Below are positions 1 through 9,050 of a stretch of DNA of 64,000 nt, one piece after another; position 1 is the stretch's first letter, and the number at the start of each line of letters is the position of its first letter. This stretch comes from Dokdonia sp. Dokd-P16 (GTDB lineage Bacteria; Bacteroidota; Bacteroidia; Flavobacteriales; Flavobacteriaceae). A model generated the notes under the pieces. That model did not search any database and was not told the DNA's origin. It was given only the letters and a program-made list of their open reading frames with translations. The translations under genes and the position numbers were made by a program. Location of the stretch: contig NZ_CP029151.1 of assembly GCF_003095655.1 (NCBI RefSeq), forward strand, positions 2,169,001 through 2,233,000, given 5' to 3'.

Positions 1-244
1 TCTCTTCTCGGTTATCTTTGTCGTAAACTCCATTAACCACAAAGAAGTCTGCATTGTGATTTATGTTCTGACTAGTAACCGGATTAAAGTAGCTTTTACC
101 AAAGGATAAGTGGTAAATCGCATCGAGTATATTAGTCTTCCCCACGCCGTTATTTCCGACGAAACAATTTATTTTTGCATCAAAGGTAAAGTCCTTGGAC
201 TCAAAATTCTTGTAGTTGATAAGAGAGAGAGATTTCAGAATCAT
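1..244 (-). CDS. recF: RecF, DNA replication/repair SMC-like ATPase (N-terminal part only)
   Basis: Only the first 81 codons are in the window; the gene runs off the left edge. The translation from the ATG at 244 begins [14 protein letters not shown] and carries a Walker A loop GNNGVGKT (residues 30-37) followed by [16 protein letters not shown], the classic RecF N-terminus. RecF loads RecA at single-strand gaps with RecO and RecR. It is divergent from the TPR gene that starts at 388, so the 143-bp gap should hold both promoters. I am sure of the family; the rest of the protein is not visible. Confidence 0.93.
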   Translation of the reverse strand, partial: MILKSLSLINYKNFESKDFTFDAKINCFVGNNGVGKTNILDAIYHLSFGKSYFNPVTSQNINHNADFFVVNGVYDKDNREE

Positions 245-357
245 AGGGTGGTGTAGGTGTGCAACGCTTTTACAAAAGCTTAGTACATCTAGTAATAGTG
301 CTTTATTGGTCTTCAAAATTAAGCATTAATTTCCCTTTCATAATTCAATAAATATTA

Positions 358-365
358 TATTTTTG
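358..365 (+). promoter_or_regulatory. Bacteroidota -7 box TATTTTTG before the TPR gene
   Basis: An exact match to TANNTTTG lies 22 nt upstream of the ATG at 388. I do not see a clear TTTG -33 box at the usual 17-21 nt spacing, so this is a partial promoter call. Confidence 0.45.
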
Positions 366-387
366 CCCGACTAATAAACGACGAAAT

Positions 388-1173
388 ATGGCAACATATA
401 ATAAAAGAGGATATAAATCGAAAACAAAGCCTGAAAAGGAAGAAGTTGAAGAGTTTATAGATGATAGCGAAAGCACAACGGCTGAAGTCTTTGGATCACT
501 AGATGAAGGAGCGAATAAAGCAGAGGAGTGGTTTGAAAAAAACCAAAAACCTGTAATAGGAGTTATCATAGCTATCCTTGTGATTGCTTTATTGTACCTA
601 GCATACAGTAAATTTGTTGCAGAACCTGCAAGAGCAGAAGCAGCAAATGAGCTTGTAGTTGCTCAAGAAAGTTTTACAACAGCACTGGAAGCAACAAATA
701 CTTCTGTTAAAGATTCACTATACATGGTGGCACTTAATGGAAAGAACGGTAAGTACGGTCTTCTAGATGTAGCAGATAACTATGGAGGTACTCCTTCTGG
801 TAACCTTGCTCACTATTATGCTGGGATGTCTTACCTTGAAATTAAAGATTATCAAAATGCAATTACTCACTTGCAAGATTTTTCTAGTGATGATAAAATG
901 CTAGCGCCACTTGCAAAAGGAGCAATAGGTGATGCATTCATGCAACTAGGTCAAGCAGATGAGGCTCTTGATTATTATGAGAAAGCAGCAGGGATGAACG
1001 CAAATGACTTTACAACACCACGTTTCTTATTTAAAGCAGGTGTAGCAGCAATCGATCTAGGAAAGATGGATGCAGCAGTGAAGCATCTTACTCGTATTAA
1101 AGAAGAGTATGCAACATCTGAGTATGCAAGTCAAGTAGACTTATACTTAGGTCGCGCGCAAGCAGCAAAATAA
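388..1173 (+). CDS. Membrane-anchored tetratricopeptide repeat protein
   Basis: A 261-residue protein. A charged cytoplasmic N-terminus (residues 1-52, rich in Lys/Glu) is followed by one membrane segment at about 55-75 (PVIGVIIAILVIALLYLAY). A soluble part follows with TPR-like helices (YAGMSYLEIKDYQNAITHL, and GDAFMQLGQADEALDYYEKA). This N-in, TPR-out design resembles the YfgM/AncA type of envelope TPR protein, but I cannot name a specific partner. It lies between recF and ribH, an order I recall as common in flavobacteria. It starts at the ATG just after a -7 box and ends 50 nt before ribH, so they may be cotranscribed. Confidence 0.8.
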   Translation: MATYNKRGYKSKTKPEKEEVEEFIDDSESTTAEVFGSLDEGANKAEEWFEKNQKPVIGVIIAILVIALLYLAYSKFVAEPARAEAANELVVAQESFTTALEATNTSVKDSLYMVALNGKNGKYGLLDVADNYGGTPSGNLAHYYAGMSYLEIKDYQNAITHLQDFSSDDKMLAPLAKGAIGDAFMQLGQADEALDYYEKAAGMNANDFTTPRFLFKAGVAAIDLGKMDAAVKHLTRIKEEYATSEYASQVDLYLGRAQAAK

Positions 1174-1223
1174 CATAGACTAGCGCATTTAAAGCGCTTT
1201 GTACTATAACATAAATTACTATT

Positions 1224-1721
1224 ATGGCAACAGCAGGTAACAACCTCTCGGCCTATGATAAAGCAACCATCCCAAACTCGAAAGACTTCAAGTTTGGGAT
1301 TGTTGTTTCTGAGTGGAACGATGAGATCACAGAAGGACTCTTTAAAGGCGCATTTGACGCTTTAAAGGATTGTGGGGCAATTAACGACAATATTGTACGC
1401 TGGAATGTTCCAGGAGCCTTTGAGCTCATCTATGGAGCTAAAAAGATGACACAGGCATATGACATGCTAGATGCTGTTATCGTTATCGGTACCGTGATTC
1501 AAGGTGAGACTAAGCATTTTGATTTCGTATGCGAGGGAGTGACTCAAGGAATTAAGGACCTGAACTTGCAACAAGATATTCCTGTGATTTTCTGTGTACT
1601 TACAGATAATAACATAGAGCAGTCTAGAGCTCGTAGTGGCGGTATACACGGCAATAAAGGAACAGAAGCAGCAATTGCAGCTATAAAAATGGCGCAATTG
1701 AGAAAAGATGCAAAGTTCTAA
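1224..1721 (+). CDS. ribH: 6,7-dimethyl-8-ribityllumazine synthase
   Basis: A 165-residue lumazine synthase. It condenses 5-amino-6-ribitylamino-uracil with 3,4-dihydroxy-2-butanone 4-phosphate in riboflavin synthesis. Family blocks are complete: FGIVVSEWNDEITEGL near the N-terminus, WNVPGAFELIYGAKKM, the phosphate-binding loop GTVIQGETKHFDFV with the catalytic His, and the C-terminal NIEQSRARSGGIHGNKGTEAA. Length is normal. The other rib gene here, ribD, lies about 34 kb away, so the pathway is dispersed. The iterated palindrome follows the stop by 12 nt. Confidence 0.96.
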   Translation: MATAGNNLSAYDKATIPNSKDFKFGIVVSEWNDEITEGLFKGAFDALKDCGAINDNIVRWNVPGAFELIYGAKKMTQAYDMLDAVIVIGTVIQGETKHFDFVCEGVTQGIKDLNLQQDIPVIFCVLTDNNIEQSRARSGGIHGNKGTEAAIAAIKMAQLRKDAKF

Positions 1722-1732
1722 ATTTTGTAGGG

Positions 1733-1754
1733 TTACGCTTTCGCGAAAGCGTAA
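1733..1754. repeat. Iterated palindrome, copy 1 (intergenic, perfect 22 bp)
   Basis: The most complete copy in the window: the core GCTTTCGCGAAAGC is extended by TTAC on the left and GTAA on the right, giving a fully self-complementary 22-mer. It sits 12 nt after the ribH stop and could form a hairpin, but no T-tract follows. Confidence 0.9.
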
Positions 1755-1880
1755 TAAACAAACAACAATCTATTATATCTCATAGTAGTTGTCGTGCTAT
1801 TTGTGGTTCCTTTTGATATGATTGTTCTTAATTCTCTAGGGAGAATCAATGGAACGGTACGCTTTTTGGATACGAAATTG

Positions 1881-1888
1881 TATCTTTG
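1881..1888 (+). promoter_or_regulatory. -7 box TATCTTTG before the small membrane protein
   Basis: An exact TANNTTTG match 13 nt before the ATG at 1902. It suggests that the run from 1902 through mutL and beyond has its own promoter, separate from ribH. The -33 box is not obvious. Confidence 0.45.
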
Positions 1889-1901
1889 AAACAATAGTAT
1901 T

Positions 1902-2189
1902 ATGGGAATTATAAAACGCACAAACAAGAAGTATAGTTACGAGCCGCGCTATTATAATAGCGATAAGGAAGGGAGCCCTTTTAAGATAGAAGGGCGCTTT
2001 GATGAGCACCGTAAAACGCTCGACTACAACGGCGGGCTAAAGAAAAAAATTACTACTGCGTGGGACGAGCTCCAAGAAAGTCGTAAAGGTGGATATAACC
2101 GTACAATCGCCATTATATTCATTCTCATGGTATTATTATTTCTTTGGATTATAGACTTCGACTTATCCATATTTACAAATCCGCTATAA
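1902..2189 (+). CDS. Small flavobacterial membrane protein of unknown function
   Basis: A 95-residue protein. The first 65 residues are soluble and basic, rich in Tyr, Arg and Lys. One membrane segment follows at about 68-85 (TIAIIFILMVLLFLWII), with a short tail. It lies between ribH and mutL. I recall homologues in this position carrying the label 'riboflavin synthase subunit beta', which looks like a mis-transfer from the neighbour; nothing in the sequence supports an enzymatic role. It probably heads the mutL-rhomboid transcription unit, with only 12 nt to mutL. Confidence 0.75.
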   Translation: MGIIKRTNKKYSYEPRYYNSDKEGSPFKIEGRFDEHRKTLDYNGGLKKKITTAWDELQESRKGGYNRTIAIIFILMVLLFLWIIDFDLSIFTNPL

Positions 2190-2201
2190 CCGTAAGTCCT
2201 A

Positions 2202-4076
2202 ATGGCAGACATTATTAAACTCTTACCCGATCACGTAGCAAACCAGATCGCTGCGGGAGAAGTTGTGCAACGTCCAGCTTCTGTGGTTAAGGAATTACTT
2301 GAGAATGCTATAGATGCAGGAGCGTCTACCATTAAACTTATAGTAAAAGATGCTGGTAAAACCCTAATCCAGATTATAGATGATGGAAAAGGAATGAGTG
2401 ATACCGATGCTCGCATGAGTTTTGAACGTCACGCGACATCTAAGATTACTACAGCAGATGATTTATTCAATTTAAACACAAAAGGTTTTCGTGGGGAAGC
2501 ACTCGCATCTATTGCGGCAGTTGCTCACGTAGAACTTAAGACGCGTCCAGAAGGAGCAGAGGTAGGAACGCGCATAGAGATAGAAGGTAGTAAAATTAAT
2601 GCACAAGAGGTTTGTGCTACGCCTAAGGGAACTTCGCTTTCTGTAAAAAATCTATTTTTTAATATCCCAGCGAGACGTAATTTTTTAAAATCTAATAGTG
2701 TTGAGCTACGTCATGTAATTGACGAGTTTCAACGAGTTTCACTAGCACATCCAGATATTGCTTTTGCAATGTATCACAATGAGGGCGAGTTGTTTCAATT
2801 ACCACAAGGGAATCTCAAACAACGTATTGTGGCTATTTTTGGAGGTAAGACTAATGAGAAATTAGTTCCTGTTCAAGAAGAGACAGACATTCTTACCATA
2901 AACGGATTTGTAGTAAAACCTGAGTTTTCTAAGAAGACACGAGGGGAGCAGTTTTTCTTTGTAAATGATCGCTTTATAAAAAGTCCATATCTTAATCATG
3001 CTGTAACGGCAGCTTTTGATGGACTTTTGCCAGATAGAGCGAGAGCAAGTTACTTTTTATATTTAAAGGTAGATCCAAGTACGATTGATATCAATATACA
3101 CCCTACCAAGACAGAGATAAAGTTTGATGATGAGCATGCATTATATGCAATGCTGCGTAGTACCATCAAGCATAGTTTAGGGCAATTTAGTATTGCGCCG
3201 GTGCTCGATTTTAATCGCGATAGCGAACTTGATACTCCTTATGATTATAAAAACAAGGGTATTGTAACGCCTAAGATAGAAGTAGACCGAACATTTAATC
3301 CTTTTGAAAACGTAGCACCACCAAAACGTGGAGCGCAACGTCCAGAATTTGAGAAACCTAGTGCTGCTGGGTGGGAGAATATGTATGAAGGGATGGAATC
3401 TCAGGCAACTGCAACAAGTACGATGACTTTTGAGAAAGAGGTGAGTACTCCAGATATGTTTGAGAGCGGACTTAATGGTGCTAAGCATAGTACCCCGACT
3501 TCGTCTTCTCAAAATGAATCATCTACCTATCAACTTAATAATAAGTATATAGTTAGTACCATCAAAAGTGGGATGGTGATTATAGATCAGCATAGAGCGC
3601 ACCAGCGTGTCCTTTATGAAGAGTTCTTGCGCAACATCACGGTAAAGGAATCTGTAAGTCAGCAGTTGTTATTTCCTTTAACGCTAGCTTACAGTACTAC
3701 AGAGCTAGCGCTTATAGAAGAACTCAAAGCTGGTCTAGAAAACACAGGTTTTATCTTTGGGACTATAAGCGGAGATATTCTTGAAATAAACGGAATTCCT
3801 ACTTCTATCACAGAGAGCCAAGTGCCAGTGGTAATAGATCAATTATTAAGTGATCTTGAAAATGAGGTGCCAGATAGTGGCTTTAGTCAAACGGATACAC
3901 TAGCCAAGAGTATGGCAAAAAGTCTAGCTGTAAAAGGTGGCGTTTCATTAGATAGTGCATCTAGAGAGCATCTAGTAAATAGCCTTTTTGCTTGTAAAGA
4001 ACCGAGTATTTCACCTACTAATCGCAAGACGTTTGTGACAATGACAAGTGAAGACTTAGAAAGAAAATTTAAGTAG
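2202..4076 (+). CDS. mutL: DNA mismatch repair protein MutL
   Basis: A 624-residue MutL. The N-terminal GHKL ATPase has all signature blocks: ENAIDAGASTIKL, DDGKGMS, RHATSKI and the ATP lid TKGFRGEALASIAAV. A transducer domain follows, then a Pro/Ser/Thr-rich linker (about 350-440) and the C-terminal dimerisation/endonuclease domain. The endonuclease metal motif normally reads DQHA..ER..YE; here it reads DQHRAHQRVLYE at about residue 462, so the expected Glu-Arg is Gln-Arg. It couples MutS recognition to strand removal. Only 2 nt separate it from the first rhomboid gene. Confidence 0.96.
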   Translation: MADIIKLLPDHVANQIAAGEVVQRPASVVKELLENAIDAGASTIKLIVKDAGKTLIQIIDDGKGMSDTDARMSFERHATSKITTADDLFNLNTKGFRGEALASIAAVAHVELKTRPEGAEVGTRIEIEGSKINAQEVCATPKGTSLSVKNLFFNIPARRNFLKSNSVELRHVIDEFQRVSLAHPDIAFAMYHNEGELFQLPQGNLKQRIVAIFGGKTNEKLVPVQEETDILTINGFVVKPEFSKKTRGEQFFFVNDRFIKSPYLNHAVTAAFDGLLPDRARASYFLYLKVDPSTIDINIHPTKTEIKFDDEHALYAMLRSTIKHSLGQFSIAPVLDFNRDSELDTPYDYKNKGIVTPKIEVDRTFNPFENVAPPKRGAQRPEFEKPSAAGWENMYEGMESQATATSTMTFEKEVSTPDMFESGLNGAKHSTPTSSSQNESSTYQLNNKYIVSTIKSGMVIIDQHRAHQRVLYEEFLRNITVKESVSQQLLFPLTLAYSTTELALIEELKAGLENTGFIFGTISGDILEINGIPTSITESQVPVVIDQLLSDLENEVPDSGFSQTDTLAKSMAKSLAVKGGVSLDSASREHLVNSLFACKEPSISPTNRKTFVTMTSEDLERKFK

Positions 4077-4078
4077 GT

Positions 4079-4831
4079 ATGGGAAGAATAACTGAAACAG
4101 TAAAAATACTACTGATAGTTAATGTGATTTTCTATCTAGGATCTCTGTTTATTATTAAACCAGATCCAGCGATGCAACTATTTGCATTGTGGTTTGTAGA
4201 GCATCCTAGCTGGCAAGTGTGGCAACCACTTACGCATATGTTTATGCATGATATGGGGAGCCCTATGCACATAATTTTTAATATGTATGCACTTTGGATG
4301 TTTGGAAGCCCCATAGAAAATGCACTTGGACAAAAGCGATTTATATTCTTTTATTTTTCGGCAGGTCTTGGAGCAGCTCTGATACATACACTCGTCAACT
4401 ATTATCATTTTAATAGCGCGAGTGATGCTATAATGGCTTTAGGTTTTAATGCAAGCCAGATAAAAGAGATGACTACTAGTTTGTCGTCTCTTAATGGATA
4501 TGTAAATGCAGGGAAAATACCACTCGAATTAGGGCAGGAGTTATATAACTCATTCTATGTTCCCGCAGTAGGAGCTTCAGGTGCAATAATGGGGCTTTTG
4601 GTAGCGTTTGGGATGTTATTTCCTAATGCTTCATTGGGATTATTATTTATTCCTGTTCCTATCAAGGCAAAATACTTTATCCCTATCATTGTAGGGATAG
4701 ATTTATTTTCTGGTGTAACTGGTTTCTCAATTTTTGGGGCAAACATTGCACATTGGGCTCACTTTGGAGGTGCTTTATTTGGGTTTGTAATGATGTTCTA
4801 CTGGAAGAAACAAGGATTAGGTCAATATTGA
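4079..4831 (+). CDS. Rhomboid intramembrane serine protease 1
   Basis: A 250-residue polytopic protein. The catalytic serine is in GASGAIMG (Ser167) and the catalytic histidine in AHWAHFGGALFG (His228), with the GxxxG-type packing of the last helix. The first half has the WR/HM-like loop (PLTHMFMHDM... IIFNMYALWMFG). A long hydrophilic insertion (about 108-158) separates the early helices from the Ser helix. It probably cleaves transmembrane substrates in the inner membrane; substrates are unknown. It lies directly behind mutL and 9 nt before a second rhomboid. Confidence 0.93.
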   Translation: MGRITETVKILLIVNVIFYLGSLFIIKPDPAMQLFALWFVEHPSWQVWQPLTHMFMHDMGSPMHIIFNMYALWMFGSPIENALGQKRFIFFYFSAGLGAALIHTLVNYYHFNSASDAIMALGFNASQIKEMTTSLSSLNGYVNAGKIPLELGQELYNSFYVPAVGASGAIMGLLVAFGMLFPNASLGLLFIPVPIKAKYFIPIIVGIDLFSGVTGFSIFGANIAHWAHFGGALFGFVMMFYWKKQGLGQY

Positions 4832-4840
4832 TTTTTACAT

Positions 4841-5725
4841 ATGGCAAATACATCACTAGCATATAAATATAGTACCGCAAACATTGCAATCAAATTGATT
4901 GTAATCAATGTAGCTGTGTACTTACTTTTTAATATCGTTCCATGGATATCTGGTTTAGGATCAGATTTCTTTAGTAGATACTTTGTATTGCCATCAGACT
5001 TTGTGAGATTCTTACAGCAGCCGTGGAGTATACTTACGTATGCTTTTTTACATGCTGGTTTTGGACATCTATTCTGGAATATGGTCTGGCTTTATGTTTT
5101 CTCAAGGTTTGTATTAAACATTTTTTCTGAAAAGAAATTTATAGCAATTTACCTCTTAGGAGCTATCGCTGGAGGAACACTTTTTGCATTATTATATAAT
5201 GTACTTCCGGCATTTAGAGGAACAGGTGTGTTACTAGGTGCGAGTGCAGCTGTAAATGCAATTGTAGTCTTCATAGGTACATACACACCTAATGCAGAGA
5301 TAAGGATATTTACATTTAACATCAAGCTATGGTGGATTGCAGTATTTGTAGTGCTTAGAGACCTATTAATGCTAGATTCTGGAAACGCTGGCGGATTAAT
5401 ATCTCACTTAGGTGGTGCGGCTTTTGGGTTTATATATGCAAAGCAATTACTTAAAGGTAATGATATTGGATTGTGGTTTGAAAAAATAATGGATTCAGTG
5501 ACAAGTTGGTTTACTAAAACACCTAAAAAAGAAAAGAAATCTCCACTACGCACGGTACATAGAACAGCAAAGAATGCAGGTTCTAAGACCAGAAGTACTG
5601 CAACTGGATCAAAATCTGAGCAGCAGCAACGCATAGATGCTATTCTAGATAAAATTAGCAAAAGTGGTTACGACAGTCTGTCTAAGGCTGAGAAAGACTT
5701 TTTATTTAAAGCCGGTAAGGAATAA
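4841..5725 (+). CDS. Rhomboid intramembrane serine protease 2
   Basis: A 294-residue rhomboid with Ser135 in GASAAVNA, His189 in SHLGGAAFGF, and the loop block AFLHAGFGHLFWNMVWLY. After the last helix comes a basic cytoplasmic tail (about 215-294) rich in Lys/Arg/Ser. It ends in a helical piece (RIDAILDKISKSGYDSLSKAEKDFLFKAGKE) of the kind found at the C-terminus of many Bacteroidota rhomboids. It differs from its neighbour in length, insertion and tail, so the pair look like specialised proteases and not a recent duplication. The EEP gene follows after 3 nt. Confidence 0.93.
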   Translation: MANTSLAYKYSTANIAIKLIVINVAVYLLFNIVPWISGLGSDFFSRYFVLPSDFVRFLQQPWSILTYAFLHAGFGHLFWNMVWLYVFSRFVLNIFSEKKFIAIYLLGAIAGGTLFALLYNVLPAFRGTGVLLGASAAVNAIVVFIGTYTPNAEIRIFTFNIKLWWIAVFVVLRDLLMLDSGNAGGLISHLGGAAFGFIYAKQLLKGNDIGLWFEKIMDSVTSWFTKTPKKEKKSPLRTVHRTAKNAGSKTRSTATGSKSEQQQRIDAILDKISKSGYDSLSKAEKDFLFKAGKE

Positions 5726-5728
5726 GAG

Positions 5729-6754
5729 ATGAAAAAGCTCGAATTCTTCGGTAAGATTATCTTCTTCGTAAATAGCATATTTGCCGTACTCCTACTAGCT
5801 AGTTATTTATTACCATTTATACCTCCCCACATTTTCCCAGCACTTTCTGTGCTTAGCCTTGTGCTTCCTGTATTGCTTATCATCAACTTTTTATTCTTGA
5901 TGTATTGGCTTTTCAGAGGAAGGAAGCAATTGTTATTATCTGCTATTATTCTAGCCTTAGGGATTACACATATTTTCTCTCTTGTACGTATAGGTGGAGG
6001 TGAGGATATAGATGATGGAACCACATTAAAGGTGCTTACCTATAATGTGCGACAGTTTAACATTCATGGTTGGTCTGATGAGGTGAAAGTAGGTGAACGT
6101 ACCATACAGCTAATTTCAGATAAAGATCCCGATGTCGTTTCCTTTCAAGAATATTATCCAGGATTTAAACCTGATGAAAGGGTTTATCGCTATGAGTATA
6201 AAGTGATGAAATCACCAAGCAAATCTTTCGGTCAGGTGATTTTTTCAAAATATCCAATTATCAATAGTGGTTCATTGGATTTTGAGAATACAGGTAATAA
6301 TGGGATTTACGCAGATATAGCGACTGCTACTGATACAGTAAGAGTGTATAATATGCATTTTCAATCATTCAGTTTATCTCCTAATCTAGCAAACTTGCAA
6401 AAGGAGAACTCAAAAAAATTATTGGGTAGATTAGGTCAAGCTTTTGAAAAGCAAGAAACTCAGGTTGCTAAGTTTTTAAATAGCGAAGTTACATCTCCTT
6501 ACCCGGTTATCGTAACTGGCGATTTTAATAACAGCGCTACTTCTTATATGTATCGCAAGGTGAAAGGTGATAAGATTGATGCTTTCGCGAAAGCGGGATC
6601 AGGAACAGGAGCAACCTTCTGGTTTGACATCATTCCTTTGCGTATAGACTTTATCTTAGTAGATGAGTCTTTACCGGTTACAAACTTTGAAACCTACGAT
6701 GTAGATTTAAGTGATCACAAGCCTTCTATGGCGACTTTTATGCTAGCTCATTAG
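5729..6754 (+). CDS. Membrane-anchored endonuclease/exonuclease/phosphatase family protein
   Basis: A 341-residue protein. Three membrane helices fill the first 85 residues; an EEP hydrolase domain fills the rest. EEP motifs are visible: LTYNVRQFN (Asn), DVVSFQEYY (metal-binding Glu), VTGDFNNSAT (Asp/Asn) and a terminal DLSDHKPSMATF (Asp-His pair). Substrate cannot be told from sequence; phosphodiesters such as nucleic acid, lipid or inositol phosphates are handled by this superfamily. The domain probably faces the periplasm. It carries one in-frame palindrome copy encoding AFAKA in a loop. Its 3' end overlaps the convergent gene by 17 nt. Confidence 0.85.
   Translation: MKKLEFFGKIIFFVNSIFAVLLLASYLLPFIPPHIFPALSVLSLVLPVLLIINFLFLMYWLFRGRKQLLLSAIILALGITHIFSLVRIGGGEDIDDGTTLKVLTYNVRQFNIHGWSDEVKVGERTIQLISDKDPDVVSFQEYYPGFKPDERVYRYEYKVMKSPSKSFGQVIFSKYPIINSGSLDFENTGNNGIYADIATATDTVRVYNMHFQSFSLSPNLANLQKENSKKLLGRLGQAFEKQETQVAKFLNSEVTSPYPVIVTGDFNNSATSYMYRKVKGDKIDAFAKAGSGTGATFWFDIIPLRIDFILVDESLPVTNFETYDVDLSDHKPSMATFMLAH
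6581..6594. repeat. Iterated palindrome, copy 2 (inside the EEP gene)
   Basis: A perfect 14-bp core, read as DAFAKAG between the Asn-bearing GDFNNS motif and the final Asp-His motif. Confidence 0.85.
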
Positions 6755-7373
6755 ATAGGTCAACCTTAGCTAGATAATCTTGTGCGCTAGGGCCGAGATT
6801 GAATAGTAAGTCAAGAATAGTTAGGTTAGATAAATAGCCATGATTCTCGTTAAAGAGTTGGTGATATGCTGGTAAAGGATAGCTCGGTTCTTTTTTTGCT
6901 TGAACGAGATGTCTATAATCTAATTGTTTAGGATTTTTAAAAAACTCTTCAGTAAGAATAGGTGTGATTTCTAATTGCAAGCACTCCATAATAACAGCAT
7001 GACAAGCGTTGTTAAAGTCTATAAGGCTATCATAAGTGGTATGATATAAATGCTCAAAATCGTCCTCATAATACTCAAAGTATGGTGAGGTTTGATATGC
7101 AATTTTAAGAGACCTCCAGTGATCACGCTGCCAGTGAAATTTATTCTCAATCTTCACATCATAATACTGCTGGCGCTCACTCTTATCCTTTCGGTGAAGA
7201 ATAGGAATAATGAGTGTTAACTCACCAGTAGATGTAGCAATCTTCATACGCGTGCGGTACGATTGCTTTTGAAAATTCCCCTTAGCTTCAATGTGAAGTT
7301 GTTCGGTTTGATAAATTACTGCGTATTGTATAATAGGAGCACAGTAGCCTACGGTAATAAGAGCTGGTTTCAT
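6738..7373 (-). CDS. WbqC-like family protein
   Basis: A 211-residue protein with the WbqC family's N-terminal region: an ITVGYCAPIIQYAVI opening, a conserved central block (ENKFHWQRDHWRSLKIAYQTSPYFEYY) and a helical second half. The family is often found near polysaccharide genes, but its reaction is not established to my knowledge, and no polysaccharide locus is next to it here. It is convergent with the EEP gene and begins 3 nt after lepB ends, so it is probably the last gene of the parA-parB-dapB-lepB run. Confidence 0.8.
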   Translation of the reverse strand: MKPALITVGYCAPIIQYAVIYQTEQLHIEAKGNFQKQSYRTRMKIATSTGELTLIIPILHRKDKSERQQYYDVKIENKFHWQRDHWRSLKIAYQTSPYFEYYEDDFEHLYHTTYDSLIDFNNACHAVIMECLQLEITPILTEEFFKNPKQLDYRHLVQAKKEPSYPLPAYHQLFNENHGYLSNLTILDLLFNLGPSAQDYLAKVDLSNELA

Positions 7374-7376
7374 AAA

Positions 7377-8996
7377 TTACTTCTTAGCCTGTTTTTTCTT
7401 TCTAAAGAAAGACCATCCTATGTATAATAATAAGGCTCCTAAAAACCAGTAGCGGTAACTTACTAAAGGTCCATTACCACCTACGGTTGTAAATACACGA
7501 TCCCATCGTATTCCGTTAAAACCAGGAACGTTTGCGTCTTTACTAAACCATACAAACACAGGCTTACCTACTACGTGATTAAAAGGAACGTAACCCCACG
7601 CTCTCGCATCTTGCGAGTTGTGACGGTTATCACCCATTAACCAATAATAATCTTGCTCAAAAGTATACTCGGTAAGAGGCTTGCCATTCATTAATATCTG
7701 ATTGCCGTTAACCGTGATTTCACGTTCTCTACCCATTTCATAACCTTCATACACTTCAATAATACGCTGGTAATAAGGAAGACTTTCTGAGTTTATAGCT
7801 ACCGTTGTACCTTCTTCTGGAATGTAAATAGGTCCAAAGTTATCTACACTAGAAGCTCGGCCTGGCATAGCTCCAAAGATCCCTGTGTTATTTTCTCTAA
7901 CATCATATTGTGTGCGTTCAACACTTATGATATTAGCATTGTTTTTTAATTTTTCAATGGCTGCCTCACTTGCGTGTGCCATGTGTTCATAAGGTCCATT
8001 CGGTCCTTCTGCTCCAGATAAATAAATATCAGAAATCTCATAGCGACCATTCACTAGATCTGTAGGTACTACATAATTCCCATTTACATCTGTAGCGCGT
8101 TTTACGAGTAGCTCCTTAGATACAATCTTATAGCTAAACTGAATTCGCGCGCGATCAGGAAGATCATTTTGTTCACCATTAATAAATACATAACCATCGC
8201 GTACTTCTAGAGAATCTCCAGGCACTCCTACAGCTCTCTTCACATAGTTAGACTTCTTATCAATAGGCTTGCGCACGCTACCACGCATGTGCCCAGGTGT
8301 AATATCTGTAAGCGTATCAACTGGCCAGTTAAAAACTACAATATCATTACGCTTGATATCTTGAAAACCAGGAAGTCTAAAGTAAGGTAATTGTGGTCTC
8401 GATAAGTAACTCTTGGTTTTTGTACCGTAAATGGTGTCATGTAGCATAGGTGTTGCTACGGTAGTGATAGGTGTTCTCGCTCCGTAATGAAATTTACTTA
8501 CGAATAACCAATCGCCTACAAGTAATGTTTTCTCTAGTGATGAAGATGGGATTACAAAAGGTTGCATGAAATATGTATGCACTAATGTCGCAGCTACTAT
8601 TGCAAACAGCAATGAACTTGTCCATTCTCCACTAGACGATTTAGGATTAATATCTCTATCGTGTTTGTGTGGAGCATCTGTTGCATAATTGATGTAGTAT
8701 AAATACAATCCTCCTGTGAGCACCGTAAGCGCTGTATCTTTAAACGTGTTAAAGCCAAATGATCTAGCAGTCTCTACCCATACGACAGGTATCATAATAA
8801 GGTTTACGATAGGTACAAATAACAAAATTGTCCACCACTTAGGACGGTTTATAATACCCATGAGTACTACGGCATTGTAAACTGGTACTGCTGCTTCCCA
8901 TGCCTTACGACCAGCGCGTACGTAGAGTTTCCAAGTTCCAGCAAAGTGTACTGCTTGAACGATTAGAAAAAATATAAACCATTGTATAAGTGTCAT
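7377..8996 (-). CDS. lepB: Signal peptidase I (long Bacteroidota type)
   Basis: A 539-residue type I leader peptidase. It removes signal peptides at the outer face of the inner membrane. The first 110 residues are an extra multi-helix module resembling DUF5684 (WKLYVRAGRKAWEAAVPVYN). The peptidase part has the serine box PSSSLEKTL (likely Ser153), the lysine box YVKRAVGVPGD (Lys253) and the C-terminal box GDNRHNSQDARAWGYVP. About 150 residues are inserted between the Lys and C-terminal boxes, so it is much longer than E. coli LepB. It lies between dapB (54 nt gap) and the WbqC-like gene. Confidence 0.95.
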   Translation of the reverse strand: MTLIQWFIFFLIVQAVHFAGTWKLYVRAGRKAWEAAVPVYNAVVLMGIINRPKWWTILLFVPIVNLIMIPVVWVETARSFGFNTFKDTALTVLTGGLYLYYINYATDAPHKHDRDINPKSSSGEWTSSLLFAIVAATLVHTYFMQPFVIPSSSLEKTLLVGDWLFVSKFHYGARTPITTVATPMLHDTIYGTKTKSYLSRPQLPYFRLPGFQDIKRNDIVVFNWPVDTLTDITPGHMRGSVRKPIDKKSNYVKRAVGVPGDSLEVRDGYVFINGEQNDLPDRARIQFSYKIVSKELLVKRATDVNGNYVVPTDLVNGRYEISDIYLSGAEGPNGPYEHMAHASEAAIEKLKNNANIISVERTQYDVRENNTGIFGAMPGRASSVDNFGPIYIPEEGTTVAINSESLPYYQRIIEVYEGYEMGREREITVNGNQILMNGKPLTEYTFEQDYYWLMGDNRHNSQDARAWGYVPFNHVVGKPVFVWFSKDANVPGFNGIRWDRVFTTVGGNGPLVSYRYWFLGALLLYIGWSFFRKKKQAKK

Positions 8997-9050
8997 CTGT
9001 AATATTTTGAATCTGTAAGTTGGTCTTACGTTATTAGATAATGTTACAAG

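Noticed and set aside
1733-1927. Reverse-strand open frame of 64 codons ending in YAFAKA
   Set aside because: Created by the iterated palindrome between ribH and the next gene; no family similarity and it crosses a promoter.
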